Counted from the first letter of the stretch, positions 51,085 to 61,586 are shown. The stretch is 64,000 nucleotides of DNA from Microbacterium testaceum StLB037 (GCF_008763945.1 NZ_VTQH01000003.1:186001-250000), one strand, 5' to 3'. Notes: a model not told the origin generated them from the sequence alone. Program-made: numbers and translations.

Positions 51085-52563
51085 ATGGACACCGGCGTCT
51101 CGACCTCCTCGGCATCCCTCCCCTTCGACGATGGAGAGGTGGACACCCTCACCATCGGCCGACGCATCCGTCAGCTGCGCACCGCGCGTGGACTCACGCT
51201 GGACGAGCTCGCCGCGGCGGTCGGTCGGGCGCCGAGTCAGATGTCGATGATCGAGAACGGCCGGCGCGAGCCGAAACTCACCCTTCTGCAGGCGATTGCG
51301 CGGGCGCTGGAGTGCAAGCTCGATCAGATCCTGGATGCCGAGCCCCTCGACGCCCGCGCCTCGCTCGAGATATCCGTGGAGCGGGCGATGAGGGGACAGA
51401 CCTTCCTGGCGCTCGGAATCGAGCCGTTCCGCGTCGGCCGGTCGGTGCCCGACGAGGTGCTGTCGGCGATGCTCGCGCTGCAGGGCGAGATCGAGCGCCT
51501 GCGCGAGGAGCGCTCCGCGACACCCGAGGAGGCGCGGCGGGCGAACGTGGCGCTGCGACGCCTGATGCGGACGCAGGACAACCATTTCCCGGAGCTCGAG
51601 CGGGTGGCATCCGGGATCCTGACCGCGATCGAGCACCCCGGCGGACCTCTCACCCAGCGCGGGGCGAGCGACATCGCCGCCCACCTCGGCTTCACCCTCC
51701 ACTACGTGCCCGACCTGCCCTCGTCGACGCGGAGCATCGCCGACGTGAAGAACGGCCGGCTGTACCTGTCGACGAACGTCGCGAAGGGCGACCCGCGCGC
51801 GGCGGTGCTGCAGGCGCTGTCGAGCCGCATGCTCGGCCACGGCGAGCCGACGAGCTACGACGGGTTCCTCCGCCAGCGCGTCGAGACGAACTACCTCACC
51901 GGGGCTCTGCTCATGCCCGAGGCGCACGTCGTCTCCGCGCTCCGCGAGGCGAAGGAGAGGCGCACGATCAGCATCGAAGACCTGCGCGACGCCTACTCGG
52001 TGTCGTACGAGACCGCCGCGCACCGTTTCACGAATCTGGCGACCGTGCACCTCGGCATCCCGGTGCACTTCTTGAAGGTGCACGAGTCGGGCACCATCAC
52101 GAAGGCCTACGAGAACGACGACGTGAACTTTCCCACCGATCGCCTCGGCTCGATCGAGGGGCAGATGTGCTGCCGGCGCTGGACGAGCCGCGTGGTCTTC
52201 GACGAGGACGACCTTTTCAACCCGTACTACCAATACACCGACACCGGCAACGGAACCTACTGGTGCACCGCGCGCGTGGAGCAGTCGAGCGAGGGCGCGC
52301 ACTCGGTGAGCGTGGGCGTGCGCTTCGACGACACGAGGTGGTTCCGCGGTCGCGACACCCCCAACCGCGGGGTGTCGCGCCACGCGGTCGAGACGTGCTG
52401 CCGCCGTGCACCCGCCTCCCTGGAGAACGCGTGGCGCGGGCACGCGTGGCCGAACGTGCGCACCCCCCGCACGTTGCTCGCGACCCTGCCGACCGGGGCG
52501 TTCCCGGGCGTGGACACGACCGAGATGTACGAGTTCCTCGAGGCGCACGCGCCGCGCGGGTGA
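51085..52563 (+). CDS. ramB: RamB-type XRE/ImmA regulator of the glyoxylate bypass
   Basis: A 492-residue protein. It has an N-terminal HTH_3 ([20 protein letters not shown] then [20 protein letters not shown]). The middle domain is ImmA/IrrE-like but probably catalytically weak; the expected HExxH is replaced in [22 protein letters not shown]-terminal DUF2083-like region contains [11 protein letters not shown] and ETCCRRAP cysteines. This is the RamB architecture, a repressor of aceA/aceB and acetate genes in corynebacteria. ATG 51085 follows the palindrome. Confidence 0.88.
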   Translation: MDTGVSTSSASLPFDDGEVDTLTIGRRIRQLRTARGLTLDELAAAVGRAPSQMSMIENGRREPKLTLLQAIARALECKLDQILDAEPLDARASLEISVERAMRGQTFLALGIEPFRVGRSVPDEVLSAMLALQGEIERLREERSATPEEARRANVALRRLMRTQDNHFPELERVASGILTAIEHPGGPLTQRGASDIAAHLGFTLHYVPDLPSSTRSIADVKNGRLYLSTNVAKGDPRAAVLQALSSRMLGHGEPTSYDGFLRQRVETNYLTGALLMPEAHVVSALREAKERRTISIEDLRDAYSVSYETAAHRFTNLATVHLGIPVHFLKVHESGTITKAYENDDVNFPTDRLGSIEGQMCCRRWTSRVVFDEDDLFNPYYQYTDTGNGTYWCTARVEQSSEGAHSVSVGVRFDDTRWFRGRDTPNRGVSRHAVETCCRRAPASLENAWRGHAWPNVRTPRTLLATLPTGAFPGVDTTEMYEFLEAHAPRG

Positions 52564-52579
52564 GCGGGCGCTGCCCGCC

Positions 52580-54109
52580 CTACTCGGCCAGCCGCAGCGC
52601 CGCCCACAGCTCGGCGCGCGCGGCGAACGACGACAGGTCGCGATCGAGCACGCGCTCGGCCTGGGCGACGCGGGCGCGCACGGTGTGGCGATGGATGCCG
52701 AGGGCCTGCGCGGTCGCCTCGTGCGAGCAGTCGTGGGCGAGCCAGGCGTCGAGAGTCCCGAGCAGCGCCGACCCCTGTGCCTCGTCGTAGGTGCGCAACG
52801 GAACCAGGGCGCCCGCGGCGACGCTGCGGGCGGCCTCGGATCCGAGGGCGGCGAGAAGACCCGCGCGCGCGGTGTCGGCGAAGTCGGCGACGCCGGGCGT
52901 CGCCAGCCGGTCGCGCGCGGTGCGGGCCTGGGTCAGCGCGGCCGAGAAGGCGTCGTACCCGGTGGGCGCCGAGCACCCGACGACGATCTCGAACCGGTCG
53001 GCGACCTCGGCCAGAGCGTCGCGCGCAGCGGCGGGGACGACGATGACGAGCCCGTCGTCGCCGCGACCGAAGAACATCTCACCGCGGCGCTCCTGCGCGC
53101 GCAGCTCGAGCCACTCGGTGAGGGCGGTGGAACGAGCGGATGCCGCGGGCGTCACGGCCACCACGACGGGGGCGGCGGGCAGGGGGCCGAACAGGTCGCG
53201 GCCCGCGCGCCGGGCCAGCGCGGGGTCGTCGGTCGCGAGCGACTGCACGAGACCGGCGCGGAAGGTGCCGATGGCCCGGCCGAGCCCGTCCTGCTGCTCG
53301 AGGGCGAGGGCGGCCATCGCGACCACGGCGGTCACGACGCTGCGCGCCTCGTGGTCGAGGTCGTCGGCCGCGATCGCGAGCACGCCGCGCAGGTGCCCGC
53401 CGCGGCCCAGGGTCTGCAGGCCCACCGAGGTGTCGTTCGGGCGCACGGTGGAGGCCGCGCGCGTTCCGCGGCGGAGCATCGTCGTGACCTCGGCGGCGAC
53501 GGCGTCGAGGGCGGGCGCGCCGAGTCCACTCGCAGGGTGCTCGGTGCTCAGGCTGCCGGCCGCGTCGAAGAGACCGACCCAGCAGTCCAGCTGCCGCGAC
53601 AGCTCGGCGAGGGTCGCCGAGAGGCCGTCGGGGCGCAGCGCCGCGAGAGAGACCGCGCGCTGGGCCGCGAGAGACCAGCTGCGCCGCGCGTACGACTCGG
53701 CGGCGATGGCCTCGGCGCCGGCGCGGGCCACCGCGATGAAGGGGGTGCGGTAGGGGACTTCGAACAGCGGCATGCCCGCGGCGAGGCACGCCGCGGCCAG
53801 ACCCACAGGTATTCCGTCGCGCACGACCTCGGTGCCGAACCCCAGGGCTCGAACGCCCCGGGCGAGGAGGCGATCCACGTACGCCGTGTAGTCGTCGGTC
53901 TCGGCGAACTGCGTGCCCGTCGTCAGCAGGACGAGCCCCTCGCTGAGGAACGGCGTGGGATCGACGAGGTCGCTGGAGTGCACCCACCGCACGGGGCGGT
54001 CGATGCTTCCCGCCGGGAGCTCCTCCTCCGCGGCGACGAGTCGCAGGTGCAGATCACGGCGCGCGAGGAGGGCGCGCAGACTCGGCGGCGCGACGGCGGT
54101 GTCGACCAT
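52580..54109 (-). CDS. PucR family regulator of the putrescine/GABA block
   Basis: A 509-residue PucR protein. The N-terminal purine-catabolism/PucR domain has VRWVHSSDLVDPTPFLSEGL and PVRWVHS. The C-terminal helix-turn-helix (HTH_30) is LDAWLAHDCSHEATAQALGI then HRHTVRARVAQAERVLDRDL. It is divergent from gabT, with 92 bases between. Family members sense nitrogen compounds. Here the inducer is probably a polyamine or GABA, by linkage. Confidence 0.85.
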   Translation of the reverse strand: MVDTAVAPPSLRALLARRDLHLRLVAAEEELPAGSIDRPVRWVHSSDLVDPTPFLSEGLVLLTTGTQFAETDDYTAYVDRLLARGVRALGFGTEVVRDGIPVGLAAACLAAGMPLFEVPYRTPFIAVARAGAEAIAAESYARRSWSLAAQRAVSLAALRPDGLSATLAELSRQLDCWVGLFDAAGSLSTEHPASGLGAPALDAVAAEVTTMLRRGTRAASTVRPNDTSVGLQTLGRGGHLRGVLAIAADDLDHEARSVVTAVVAMAALALEQQDGLGRAIGTFRAGLVQSLATDDPALARRAGRDLFGPLPAAPVVVAVTPAASARSTALTEWLELRAQERRGEMFFGRGDDGLVIVVPAAARDALAEVADRFEIVVGCSAPTGYDAFSAALTQARTARDRLATPGVADFADTARAGLLAALGSEAARSVAAGALVPLRTYDEAQGSALLGTLDAWLAHDCSHEATAQALGIHRHTVRARVAQAERVLDRDLSSFAARAELWAALRLAE

Positions 54110-54116
54110 GTCAGCT

Positions 54117-54157
54117 CCTGTACGACTCGTATATGACAGTGCCTGCGACTGTACAGG
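54117..54157. promoter_or_regulatory. Spaced dyad between pucR and gabT
   Basis: CCTGTAC (54117-54123) and GTACAGG (54151-54157) are perfect arms 27 bases apart, enclosing TATATGAC, a possible -10. The arms are spaced by about three helix turns, as for a dimer or tetramer of the PucR regulator. Confidence 0.45.
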
Positions 54158-54201
54158 GGGGAGAGTGCGCGTCGCGTCGCGGCGTCCGTAGCATCGCCGC
54201 C

Positions 54202-55551
54202 ATGAGCCTCGACACCCTTCCCCTCGTCGGCGGTCCGACCCTTCCGCAGGAGCGCCGCCTCGTCACCGCCATCCCCGGTCCGCGCTCGCAGGAGCTGCTG
54301 GAGCGCAAGGCCGCCGCCGTGGCATCCGGAGTCGGGCACACCGTGCCCATCCAGGCCGTCGCCGCGGGCGGGGGAGTGGTCGTCGACGCCGACGGCAACT
54401 CGCTCATCGACCTGGGCTCGGGCATCGCCGTCACCAGCGTCGGCAACGCTCACCCCGCCGTGGTCAAGGCCGTGCAGGAGCAGGTCGCGGCCTTCACCCA
54501 CACGTGCTTCATGATCTCGCCCTACGACTCGTACGTCGCCGTCGCCGAGGCCCTCAACCGCCTCACCCCGGGCGACCACGCCAAGAAGAGCGCGCTGTTC
54601 AACTCCGGCGCCGAGGCGGTCGAGAACGCCGTCAAGATCGCCCGCAAGTACACCGGTCGCCAGGCCGTCGTCGCCTTCGACCACGCGTACCACGGCCGCA
54701 CCAACCTCACGATGGCGCTGACGGCGAAGAACATGCCGTACAAGAGCGGCTTCGGACCCTTCGCCGCCGAGGTCTACCGCGCTCCGCTGTCGTACCCGTT
54801 CCGTGACGGACTCTCGGGACCGGATGCCGCGGCCAAGGCCATCTCGCTCATCGAGAAGCAGGTCGGCGCCGACAACCTCGCCGCCGTCATCATCGAGCCC
54901 ATCCAGGGCGAGGGCGGCTTCATCGTCCCCGCGGACGGCTTCCTGAACGCGATCGTCGACTGGTGCCGCGACAACGGCGTCGTCTTCATCGCCGACGAGG
55001 TGCAGTCGGGCTTCGCCCGGACCGGTGCGATGTTCGCCAGCGAGCACTTCGGCATCGTCCCCGACCTGGTCACCACCGCCAAGGGCATCGCCGCCGGCCT
55101 GCCGCTCGCGGCCGTCACGGGGCGCGCAGAGATCATGGATGCCACCCACACGGGCGGTCTCGGAGGAACGTACGGCGGCAACCCGATCGCGTGCGCAGCG
55201 GCTCTGGCATCCATCGACGCGTTCGAGAACGAGGGCCTGGTCGAGCGCGCCCAGCAGATCGGCGAGCACCTGCTGGGCCGTCTGCGCGAGCTGCAGCAGA
55301 GCGACCCGCGCGTCGGCGACGTGCGCGGCCACGGAGCGATGATCGCCGCCGAGTTCGTCGACCCCGCCACCGGTGCCCCCGACGCCGCCCTCACCGCCGC
55401 CGTGGCGAAGGCCGCGATCGCCGAGGGTGTGATCGTGCTGACCTGCGGCACCTACGGCAACGTCATCCGGTTCCTGCCGCCGCTGTCGATCGGCGACGAC
55501 CTGCTGAACGAGGGCCTCGACGTGGTCGCGGCCGCCCTCGCCCGTAACTGA
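54202..55551 (+). CDS. gabT: 4-aminobutyrate aminotransferase
   Basis: A 449-residue class III aminotransferase. It has NSGAEAVENAVKIARKYTGR, then FDHAYHGRTNLTMALTAKNM, IIEPIQGEGGFIVPADGFL, FIADEVQSGFARTG and the PLP Lys in LVTTAKGIAAGLPLA. ATG 54202 matches the family start. It makes succinate semialdehyde from GABA. With the downstream oxidase, permease and gabD it forms a putrescine-to-succinate route. Confidence 0.93.
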   Translation: MSLDTLPLVGGPTLPQERRLVTAIPGPRSQELLERKAAAVASGVGHTVPIQAVAAGGGVVVDADGNSLIDLGSGIAVTSVGNAHPAVVKAVQEQVAAFTHTCFMISPYDSYVAVAEALNRLTPGDHAKKSALFNSGAEAVENAVKIARKYTGRQAVVAFDHAYHGRTNLTMALTAKNMPYKSGFGPFAAEVYRAPLSYPFRDGLSGPDAAAKAISLIEKQVGADNLAAVIIEPIQGEGGFIVPADGFLNAIVDWCRDNGVVFIADEVQSGFARTGAMFASEHFGIVPDLVTTAKGIAAGLPLAAVTGRAEIMDATHTGGLGGTYGGNPIACAAALASIDAFENEGLVERAQQIGEHLLGRLRELQQSDPRVGDVRGHGAMIAAEFVDPATGAPDAALTAAVAKAAIAEGVIVLTCGTYGNVIRFLPPLSIGDDLLNEGLDVVAAALARN

Positions 55552-55638
55552 CGCTCGTCCCGGCGGCGGCGTCGACCCGTACTCCGCCGCCGTCGGGGCT
55601 GGACTGCTGACATCGCACGACAAGAGAAGGACGTTTTC

Positions 55639-57099
55639 ATGGACGAGATCACCCGAGACGTGGTCGTCATCGGAGCCGGTGCCGCCGGTCTCACCGCCGC
55701 CAACGACCTACGCAAGGCCGGTCTCTCGGTCGTCGTGCTCGAGGCGCGCGACCGCGTCGGCGGGCGGCTGTGGACCGACGTCGTCGACGGCGCGATGCTC
55801 GAGCTCGGCGGCCAGTGGGTCTCGCCCGACCAGACGGCGCTCATCGACACCGTCGCCGACCTGGGACTGTCGACCTACAGCCGCTACCGCGAGGGCGACA
55901 GCGTCTACGTCGGCCCCGACGGCGAGACCAAGCGTTTCACGGGGGAGATGTTCCCCGTCGCTCCCGAGACCGAGAAGGTCATCGACGCGGTCACCGCGCG
56001 CCTGGACGCCATGGTCGCCGAGATCGACCCCGACCGGCCGTGGGCGCACCCGAAGGCCGCCGAGTGGGACGCGATCTCGTGGGACGCCTGGCTGCGCCAG
56101 CAGACCGACGACGACGAGGCCGTCCGAAACCTCGCCTTCGCCACCGGGTCGGCGATGCTCACCAAGCCCACGCACACCTTCTCGCTCCTGCAGTCGCTGC
56201 ACATGGCGGCATCCGCGGGCTCGTACTCGAACCTCGTGGACGCCGACTTCATCCTCGACAAGCGCGTGACGGGCGGCCTCCAGCAGGTGCCCGAGCTGCT
56301 CGCCGAGCGTCTGGGCGACGATGTCATCCTCAATCAGCCCGTGCGCCGCATCGTCTGGGGCGACGCCGCGGCGGCGTCGGAGCGGTCGCCCGAGTCGGCG
56401 ACGGGCCAGCGCGTCGACGACCTGCGCGCCCTGACCGCTCGCGTCGAGGCCGCGAAGACCTCGTCGGCGGGGGTCACCGTGATCGCCGACGGTGTCACGG
56501 TCCGCGCCCGCTTCGCGATCCTGGCGCTCGCCCCCGTGCTGTACTCGCGCATCTCGTTCGAGCCGCCGCTGCCGCGCCTGCAGCACCAGATGCACCAGCA
56601 CATCTCGATGGGCTTCGTCATCAAGGTGCACGCCGTGTACGAGACGCCGTTCTGGCGCGAGCACGGTCTGTCGGGCACCGCCTTCAGCCCCTACGAGCTG
56701 TGTCACGAGGCGTACGACAACACCAATCACGGCGACGAGCGCGGTACCCTCGTCGGCTTCGTGTCGGACCACAACGCCGACGACCTGTTCCGCCTGAGCG
56801 CCGAAGAGCGCAAGGAGCGCATCCTCGAGTCGCTGTCGCGCTACTACGGCCCCGAGGCCAAGAATCCGGTCGTGTACTACGAGAGCGACTGGGGCACCGA
56901 GGAGTGGACCCGGGGCGCGTACGCCGCGAGCTTCGACCTGGGCGGTCTGCACCGGTACGGCGCCGACCTCCGCGAGCCCGTCGGCCCGATCCACCTCGCG
57001 TGCAGCGACATGGCCGGCGCCGGCTTCCAGCACGTCGACGGGGCGATTCGCCAGGGTCACCGCGTCGCCGACGAGATCCTCGATCGGGCACGCGGATGA
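55639..57099 (+). CDS. puo: Putrescine oxidase (flavin amine oxidase family)
   Basis: A 486-residue flavin amine oxidase. VVVIGAGAAGLTAANDLRKA and VLEARDRVGGRLWT come at the N-terminus; GGLHRYGADLREPVGPIHLA and GAGFQHVDGAIRQGHRVAD at the C-terminus. Length and context match actinobacterial putrescine oxidases. An extra loop around residues 240-280 (ASERSPESATGQRVDDLRAL) is longer than I expect. It oxidises putrescine to 4-aminobutanal with H2O2. ATG follows AGAAGGA. Confidence 0.85.
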   Translation: MDEITRDVVVIGAGAAGLTAANDLRKAGLSVVVLEARDRVGGRLWTDVVDGAMLELGGQWVSPDQTALIDTVADLGLSTYSRYREGDSVYVGPDGETKRFTGEMFPVAPETEKVIDAVTARLDAMVAEIDPDRPWAHPKAAEWDAISWDAWLRQQTDDDEAVRNLAFATGSAMLTKPTHTFSLLQSLHMAASAGSYSNLVDADFILDKRVTGGLQQVPELLAERLGDDVILNQPVRRIVWGDAAAASERSPESATGQRVDDLRALTARVEAAKTSSAGVTVIADGVTVRARFAILALAPVLYSRISFEPPLPRLQHQMHQHISMGFVIKVHAVYETPFWREHGLSGTAFSPYELCHEAYDNTNHGDERGTLVGFVSDHNADDLFRLSAEERKERILESLSRYYGPEAKNPVVYYESDWGTEEWTRGAYAASFDLGGLHRYGADLREPVGPIHLACSDMAGAGFQHVDGAIRQGHRVADEILDRARG

Positions 57100-57965
57100 C
57101 CGTGCGCCGCGTGGTCGTCGGGTACACCGCGACCGATGCGGGGGCCGACGCCCTCGCCCTCGGCGCACGGCTGGGTGCCGCTCTCGACGCCCCCGTGCAC
57201 GCGGTGGTCGTGCTGCCCTCCGCCGAGAACAACGTGTCGATCCCGACGGATGCCGGCTACGAGCGCCTCGTTCAAGACACCGCCCGCGGGTGGCTGCGTG
57301 AGGCCGTCGCGCCGTATCCCGGCATCCGTGGTCACGTCCGCTTCGCCCAGGCGGTGTCGGACGGGCTCGTCGCTGCCGCCGAGGAGTTCGACGCCGAGGT
57401 GATCGTCGTCGGCACCGGCGGGGGAGGACCCCGCGGGCGCCACCGTCTCGGCACGACCGCCGAGGAACTCGTGCACTCCGCGCCCGTCCCCGTGGCGCTG
57501 GCTCCCGAGGGAGCGCGCGAGGTCGACCCCTCTGTCGGGCTGCCCCGCGTCACCGCCGCCATCGGCACCCGCCCGGGGGCCGACGTGCTGCTCGACACCG
57601 CGGCATCCCTCTCCCGCCGAGCGAAGGCCCCGCTGCGGCTCCTCTCGCTCGCGAACGTCGACCTGCCCGGCCGCGTCGATGCGTCGCTGACCCGCTTGAC
57701 CGGTCAGGCGCACGCCGAGAGCGTGCTCGAGGCCGCGCGCACGACGCTTCCCGAAGAGATCGAGGCCGAAGCCGTCGTCGGCGCCGGGTCGGACATCGAA
57801 GACGCCGTTTCGCGCATCGACTGGCAGTCCGGCGAGGTCGCCCTCGTGGGCTCGAGCCGCCTCGCGCAGCCTCGACGCTTGTTCCTCGGCTCCACCGCGG
57901 GGCGCATCCTCCGCGCCCTTCCCGTCCCCATGATCGTGGTGCCGCGCACCTCGGAGGCCTCCTGA
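57096..57965 (+). CDS. Universal stress protein (two UspA domains)
   Basis: A 289-residue protein with two Usp domains. The first opens RRVVVGYTATDAGADALALG and ends EVIVVGTGGGGPRGRHRLGT (ATP-binding Gly-rich loop). The second runs from VTAAIGTRPGADVLLDTAAS to VGSSRLAQPRRLFLGSTAGR. It overlaps puo by four bases and the permease by one base (TGATG), so it belongs to the putrescine operon, which is unusual for a Usp. It may modulate the permease or respond to oxidase-derived peroxide. Confidence 0.85.
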   Translation: MTVRRVVVGYTATDAGADALALGARLGAALDAPVHAVVVLPSAENNVSIPTDAGYERLVQDTARGWLREAVAPYPGIRGHVRFAQAVSDGLVAAAEEFDAEVIVVGTGGGGPRGRHRLGTTAEELVHSAPVPVALAPEGAREVDPSVGLPRVTAAIGTRPGADVLLDTAASLSRRAKAPLRLLSLANVDLPGRVDASLTRLTGQAHAESVLEAARTTLPEEIEAEAVVGAGSDIEDAVSRIDWQSGEVALVGSSRLAQPRRLFLGSTAGRILRALPVPMIVVPRTSEAS

Positions 57966-59524
57966 TGACCAGTTCTCGCAACGAGGCGAGCCCCGCACCC
58001 GACAGCGCCGTCACCACCGGCATCTCCAACAAGGGCCTGCGGGTCGGCTCGATCGGCATGATCGGCGCCGTCGTCATCGGCATATCGACCATCGCCCCCG
58101 CCTACACCCTTACCGGGGCCCTCGGCCCGACCGTCTCGGCCGTCGGGTTCCAGGTGCCGGCGATCATCCTCGTCGGCTTCATCCCGATGCTGCTGGTCGC
58201 CCTCGGTTACCGCGAATTGAATTCGAGAATGCCGGATGCCGGCACCTCCTTCACGTGGGCAGCCCGCGCCTTCGGTCCGTGGGTGGGGTGGATGGCGGGC
58301 TGGGGCTTGATCGCCGCCACCGTCATCGTGCTGTCGAACCTCGCCGGTATCGCGGTCGACTTCCTCTTCCTGCTCATCGCGCAGGTCACCGGCAACGCGG
58401 AGATCGCGGAGCTGACCCGCGTCGTCCCGATCAACGTCGCGGTCTGCCTGCTGTTCATGCTGCTGGCCACGATCGTCTCGTACCGTGACCTGCAGACCAC
58501 TCAGCGCCTGCAGTACGGCCTGGTCGGCTTCCAGGTCCTCGTCCTGCTCGTGTTCGCGGGCGCGGCAGTCGTCGAGATGATGAACGGCAACGCCTTCGAC
58601 GCCAGTCCCGTCCAGGCCTCGTGGTTCAACCCCTTCGAGGTCGACTCCTTCAGCGCGTTCGCCGCCGGGCTCTCGCTGTCGATCTTCATCTTCTGGGGAT
58701 GGGACGTCATCCTCACGATGAACGAGGAGACGAAGGATCCCGACAAGACGCCCGGCCGCGCGGCAACCGTCACGGTGTTCCTCATCGTCGCGCTGTACCT
58801 GCTCATCGCCGTCGCGCTGCTGATGTTCGCCGGCAACGGCACGGGCGAACTGGGCCTGGGCAATGAGGACATCCAGGAGAACGTCTTCTTCCACCTGTCG
58901 GGGCCGATCCTCGGACCCCTCGCGTTCCTCGTCTCGCTCGCGGTGCTGACCAGCTCGGCATCCTCACTTCAGGCGACCTTCGTCGGTCCCGCCCGTACGC
59001 TCCTCGCGATGGCGCACTATGACGCGCTGCCGAAGAAGTTCGCGAAGGTCAGCCCGCGCTTCTTCACCCCGGGGTACGCCACCATCGTCTCGGCCATCGT
59101 GGCCTCGGCGTTCTACGCGGTCATGCGCGTGCTCAGCGAGAACGTGCTCACCGACACGATCACGGCGCTCGGCGCGATGATCTGCTTCTACTACGGCCTC
59201 ACCGCCTTCGCGTGCGTCTGGTACTTCCGCAAGCAGTGGTTCGACTCGGTGCGCAACGTCTTCCTGACGCTGCTCGCGCCGCTGGTGGGTGGTCTGATCC
59301 TCGCGGTGCTGTTCGTCACCACCCTCATCGACAGCGCGAGCCCCGATTACGGCTCGGGCTCCGAGATCGGCGGTGTCGGCCTCGTGTTCGTGATCACGGT
59401 CGTGATCATCGTGGTCGGACTCGTGCTCATGGTCGCCCAGCGCTCCGCGAGCCCCGCCTTCTTCCGGGGTGAGACCCTGGGTCGAGAAGCCCCCGCCAGC
59501 GCCCGCCGCCGCATCACGTCCTGA
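57965..59524 (+). CDS. APC family amino acid/polyamine permease
   Basis: A 519-residue transporter with 12 hydrophobic helices. Helix 1 has GMIGAVVIGISTIAPAYTLT. Further motifs are GYRELNSRMPDAGTSFTWAA (loop 2-3) and IFIFWGWDVILTMNEETKDP (helix 6), then FVGPARTLLAMAHYDALPKK. This is the APC superfamily, amino-acid/polyamine branch. Placed between usp and gabD behind gabT and puo, it is probably the putrescine importer. Confidence 0.88.
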   Translation: MTSSRNEASPAPDSAVTTGISNKGLRVGSIGMIGAVVIGISTIAPAYTLTGALGPTVSAVGFQVPAIILVGFIPMLLVALGYRELNSRMPDAGTSFTWAARAFGPWVGWMAGWGLIAATVIVLSNLAGIAVDFLFLLIAQVTGNAEIAELTRVVPINVAVCLLFMLLATIVSYRDLQTTQRLQYGLVGFQVLVLLVFAGAAVVEMMNGNAFDASPVQASWFNPFEVDSFSAFAAGLSLSIFIFWGWDVILTMNEETKDPDKTPGRAATVTVFLIVALYLLIAVALLMFAGNGTGELGLGNEDIQENVFFHLSGPILGPLAFLVSLAVLTSSASSLQATFVGPARTLLAMAHYDALPKKFAKVSPRFFTPGYATIVSAIVASAFYAVMRVLSENVLTDTITALGAMICFYYGLTAFACVWYFRKQWFDSVRNVFLTLLAPLVGGLILAVLFVTTLIDSASPDYGSGSEIGGVGLVFVITVVIIVVGLVLMVAQRSASPAFFRGETLGREAPASARRRITS

Positions 59525-59546
59525 CACCGAAACGACAAGGAGCACC

Positions 59547-60908
59547 ATGAGCGACTACGCCGTCGTCAATCCCGCCACCGGTGAGACCCTCGCCGAGTAC
59601 GACACGCTGAGCGACTCCGGGGTCCAGGACGCCATCGCGTCCGCCCACGACGGATACCGCGTCTGGTCGCGCACCGCGCCGGCCGAACGCGCCGACGCCC
59701 TGCGCCGCGTGGCCCAGCTGCACCGCGACCGCCGCGACGACCTCGCCGCGATCATCGTCCGCGAGATGGGTAAGCCGCTCGAGGCGGCGCTCGGCGAGGT
59801 CGACTTCGCCGCCGACATCACCGAGTACTACGCCGATAACATCGACAAGATCACCGGCGACAGCCCGCTCGACATCCTGGGCGAGGGCACCGCGGTCATC
59901 CGCCGCTCGCCGCTGGGCGTGCTGCTGGGGATCATGCCCTGGAACTTCCCGTACTACCAGGTCGCCCGATTCGCCGCCCCGAACCTCGCGGTCGGCAACA
60001 CGATCCTGCTCAAGCACGCGCCCCAGTGCCCGGAGTCGGCCGAGGCCCTCCAGGCGATCTACCGCGACGCCGGGCTCCCCGAGGGCGCGTACGTGAACAT
60101 CCGCGCCACCAACGACCAGGCGGCGACCATCATCGCCGACCGCCGCGTGCAGGGCGTCTCGGTCACGGGCTCCGAGCGCGCCGGAGCGGCCGTCGCCGAG
60201 ATCGCCGGCCGCAATCTCAAGAAGGTCGCGCTCGAGCTCGGCGGGTCCGACCCCTTCATCCTGCTCTCCACCGACGACCTGGATGCCGCTGTGCAGGCGG
60301 CCGTCGACGCGCGCCTCGACAACAACGGGCAGTCGTGCAACGGCGCCAAGCGCTTCATCGTGATCGACGACCTCTATGACGCGTTCGTCGAGAAGTTCTC
60401 GGCCGCTCTCGGCGAGGCCAAGGTGGGCGACCCGTTCGCCGACGACACGGTGCTGGGCCCGCTCTCCTCCCTCGCCGCGGCCGAGCGCCTCGACGAGCAG
60501 GTGCAGCGCGCAGTCGCTCAGGGCGCCACCGTCGAGGTCGGCGGCACGAGGGACGGCGCGTTCTACCCCGGCACCGTCCTCACGGGCGTCACGAGCGAGA
60601 TGGACGCGTACGGCGAGGAGTTCTTCGGTCCCGTGGGCACGGTGTACCGCGTCTCGAGCGAGGACGAGGCGGTCGAGCTCGCGAACGACACCGGGTACGG
60701 CCTCGGCTCCTACGTCTTCACGACGGATGCGGAGCAGGCTCAGCGCGTCGCCGATCGCATCGAGGCCGGCATGGTCTACGTCAACGTCGTGCTCGCCGAC
60801 TCGCCCGAGCTGCCGTTCGGCGGGGTCAAGCGCAGCGGCACCTCGCGCGAGATGGGGCTCCTGGCCGCCGACGAGTTCGTGAACAAGAAACTCATCCGTA
60901 CGGCGTGA
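59547..60908 (+). CDS. gabD: Succinate-semialdehyde dehydrogenase (NADP-type)
   Basis: A 453-residue ALDH. It has MPWNFPYYQVARFAAPNLAV, KKVALELGGSDPF with the general-base Glu, and NNGQSCNGAKRFIV with the catalytic Cys, then PFGGVKRSGTSREMG. It belongs to the GabD1-like SSADH branch. It starts behind ACAAGGAGC. It completes GABA to succinate. The pathway also needs 4-aminobutanal dehydrogenase, and no second ALDH is in the operon, so this enzyme may do both steps or another gene elsewhere does. Confidence 0.9.
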   Translation: MSDYAVVNPATGETLAEYDTLSDSGVQDAIASAHDGYRVWSRTAPAERADALRRVAQLHRDRRDDLAAIIVREMGKPLEAALGEVDFAADITEYYADNIDKITGDSPLDILGEGTAVIRRSPLGVLLGIMPWNFPYYQVARFAAPNLAVGNTILLKHAPQCPESAEALQAIYRDAGLPEGAYVNIRATNDQAATIIADRRVQGVSVTGSERAGAAVAEIAGRNLKKVALELGGSDPFILLSTDDLDAAVQAAVDARLDNNGQSCNGAKRFIVIDDLYDAFVEKFSAALGEAKVGDPFADDTVLGPLSSLAAAERLDEQVQRAVAQGATVEVGGTRDGAFYPGTVLTGVTSEMDAYGEEFFGPVGTVYRVSSEDEAVELANDTGYGLGSYVFTTDAEQAQRVADRIEAGMVYVNVVLADSPELPFGGVKRSGTSREMGLLAADEFVNKKLIRTA

Positions 60909-60919
60909 TTTCCTCCGCG

Positions 60920-60949
60920 CTTCCCGGCCCGATCCCTCGGGTCGGGAAG
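60920..60949. terminator. Hairpin terminator after gabD
   Basis: CTTCCCGGCCCGA (60920-60932) pairs with TCGGGTCGGGAAG (60937-60949) with one mismatch around TCCC. It is 12 bases past gabD. The following 61000-61135 should contain the tRNA/secE promoter. Confidence 0.65.
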
Positions 60950-61135
60950 CGCTGCCCCCCTGCGCGAGGTGTCCCTTCGCCCGTGCCGGTTCGCCAGCGC
61001 GAGGGACATGACATAGACTGGGGAGTGCAGTCGAAATCTGCATTCTTTCGCCGTGCCCCCGGGCACATGGCATCCCTCCCCGAGAGATCCAGGCGGAAGC
61101 GCGTCGATTTCGAATCCTGGATCCCTCGGGATCTT

Positions 61136-61208
<73 letters not shown>

Positions 61209-61250
61209 CGCACAGCGCACGCTGGCACAGACACAGACCTAGGTGGTTCG

Positions 61251-61526
61251 ATGACGCAGGACGAGGCGAAGGGCGAGATCGTCGCTGACCGCGGCGCGCC
61301 CCGCGAGAAGAAGCTCAACTTCTTCGCGCGGATCGCCCTCTTCATTCGTCAGGTCTTCGCGGAACTGCGCAAGGTCGTCACGCCGACGCGGCAGGAGCTG
61401 ATCAAGTTCACCGCCGTCGTCCTCGGGTTCGTCGTCGTCATGATGGCGATCGTCTACGGCCTCGACGTGCTGTTCGTGTGGATCACCACCGCCGTCTTCG
61501 GCGTCCCCGGTACCGCCGGCGCCTGA
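61251..61526 (+). CDS. secE: Preprotein translocase subunit SecE
   Basis: A 91-residue SecE. A basic amphipathic helix (KKLNFFARIALFIRQVFAEL) is followed by RKVVTPTRQELIKFT, the conserved cytoplasmic SecY-binding motif. One membrane helix follows (VVLGFVVVMMAIVYGLDVLF). Located between tRNA-Trp and nusG. It stabilises SecY in the membrane. Confidence 0.95.
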   Translation: MTQDEAKGEIVADRGAPREKKLNFFARIALFIRQVFAELRKVVTPTRQELIKFTAVVLGFVVVMMAIVYGLDVLFVWITTAVFGVPGTAGA

Positions 61527-61586
61527 CCGGCGTCTGGGCGGACGCGCGGCGCCAAGAGCGGCCGCCTCTGAACGGAAGAGATCACA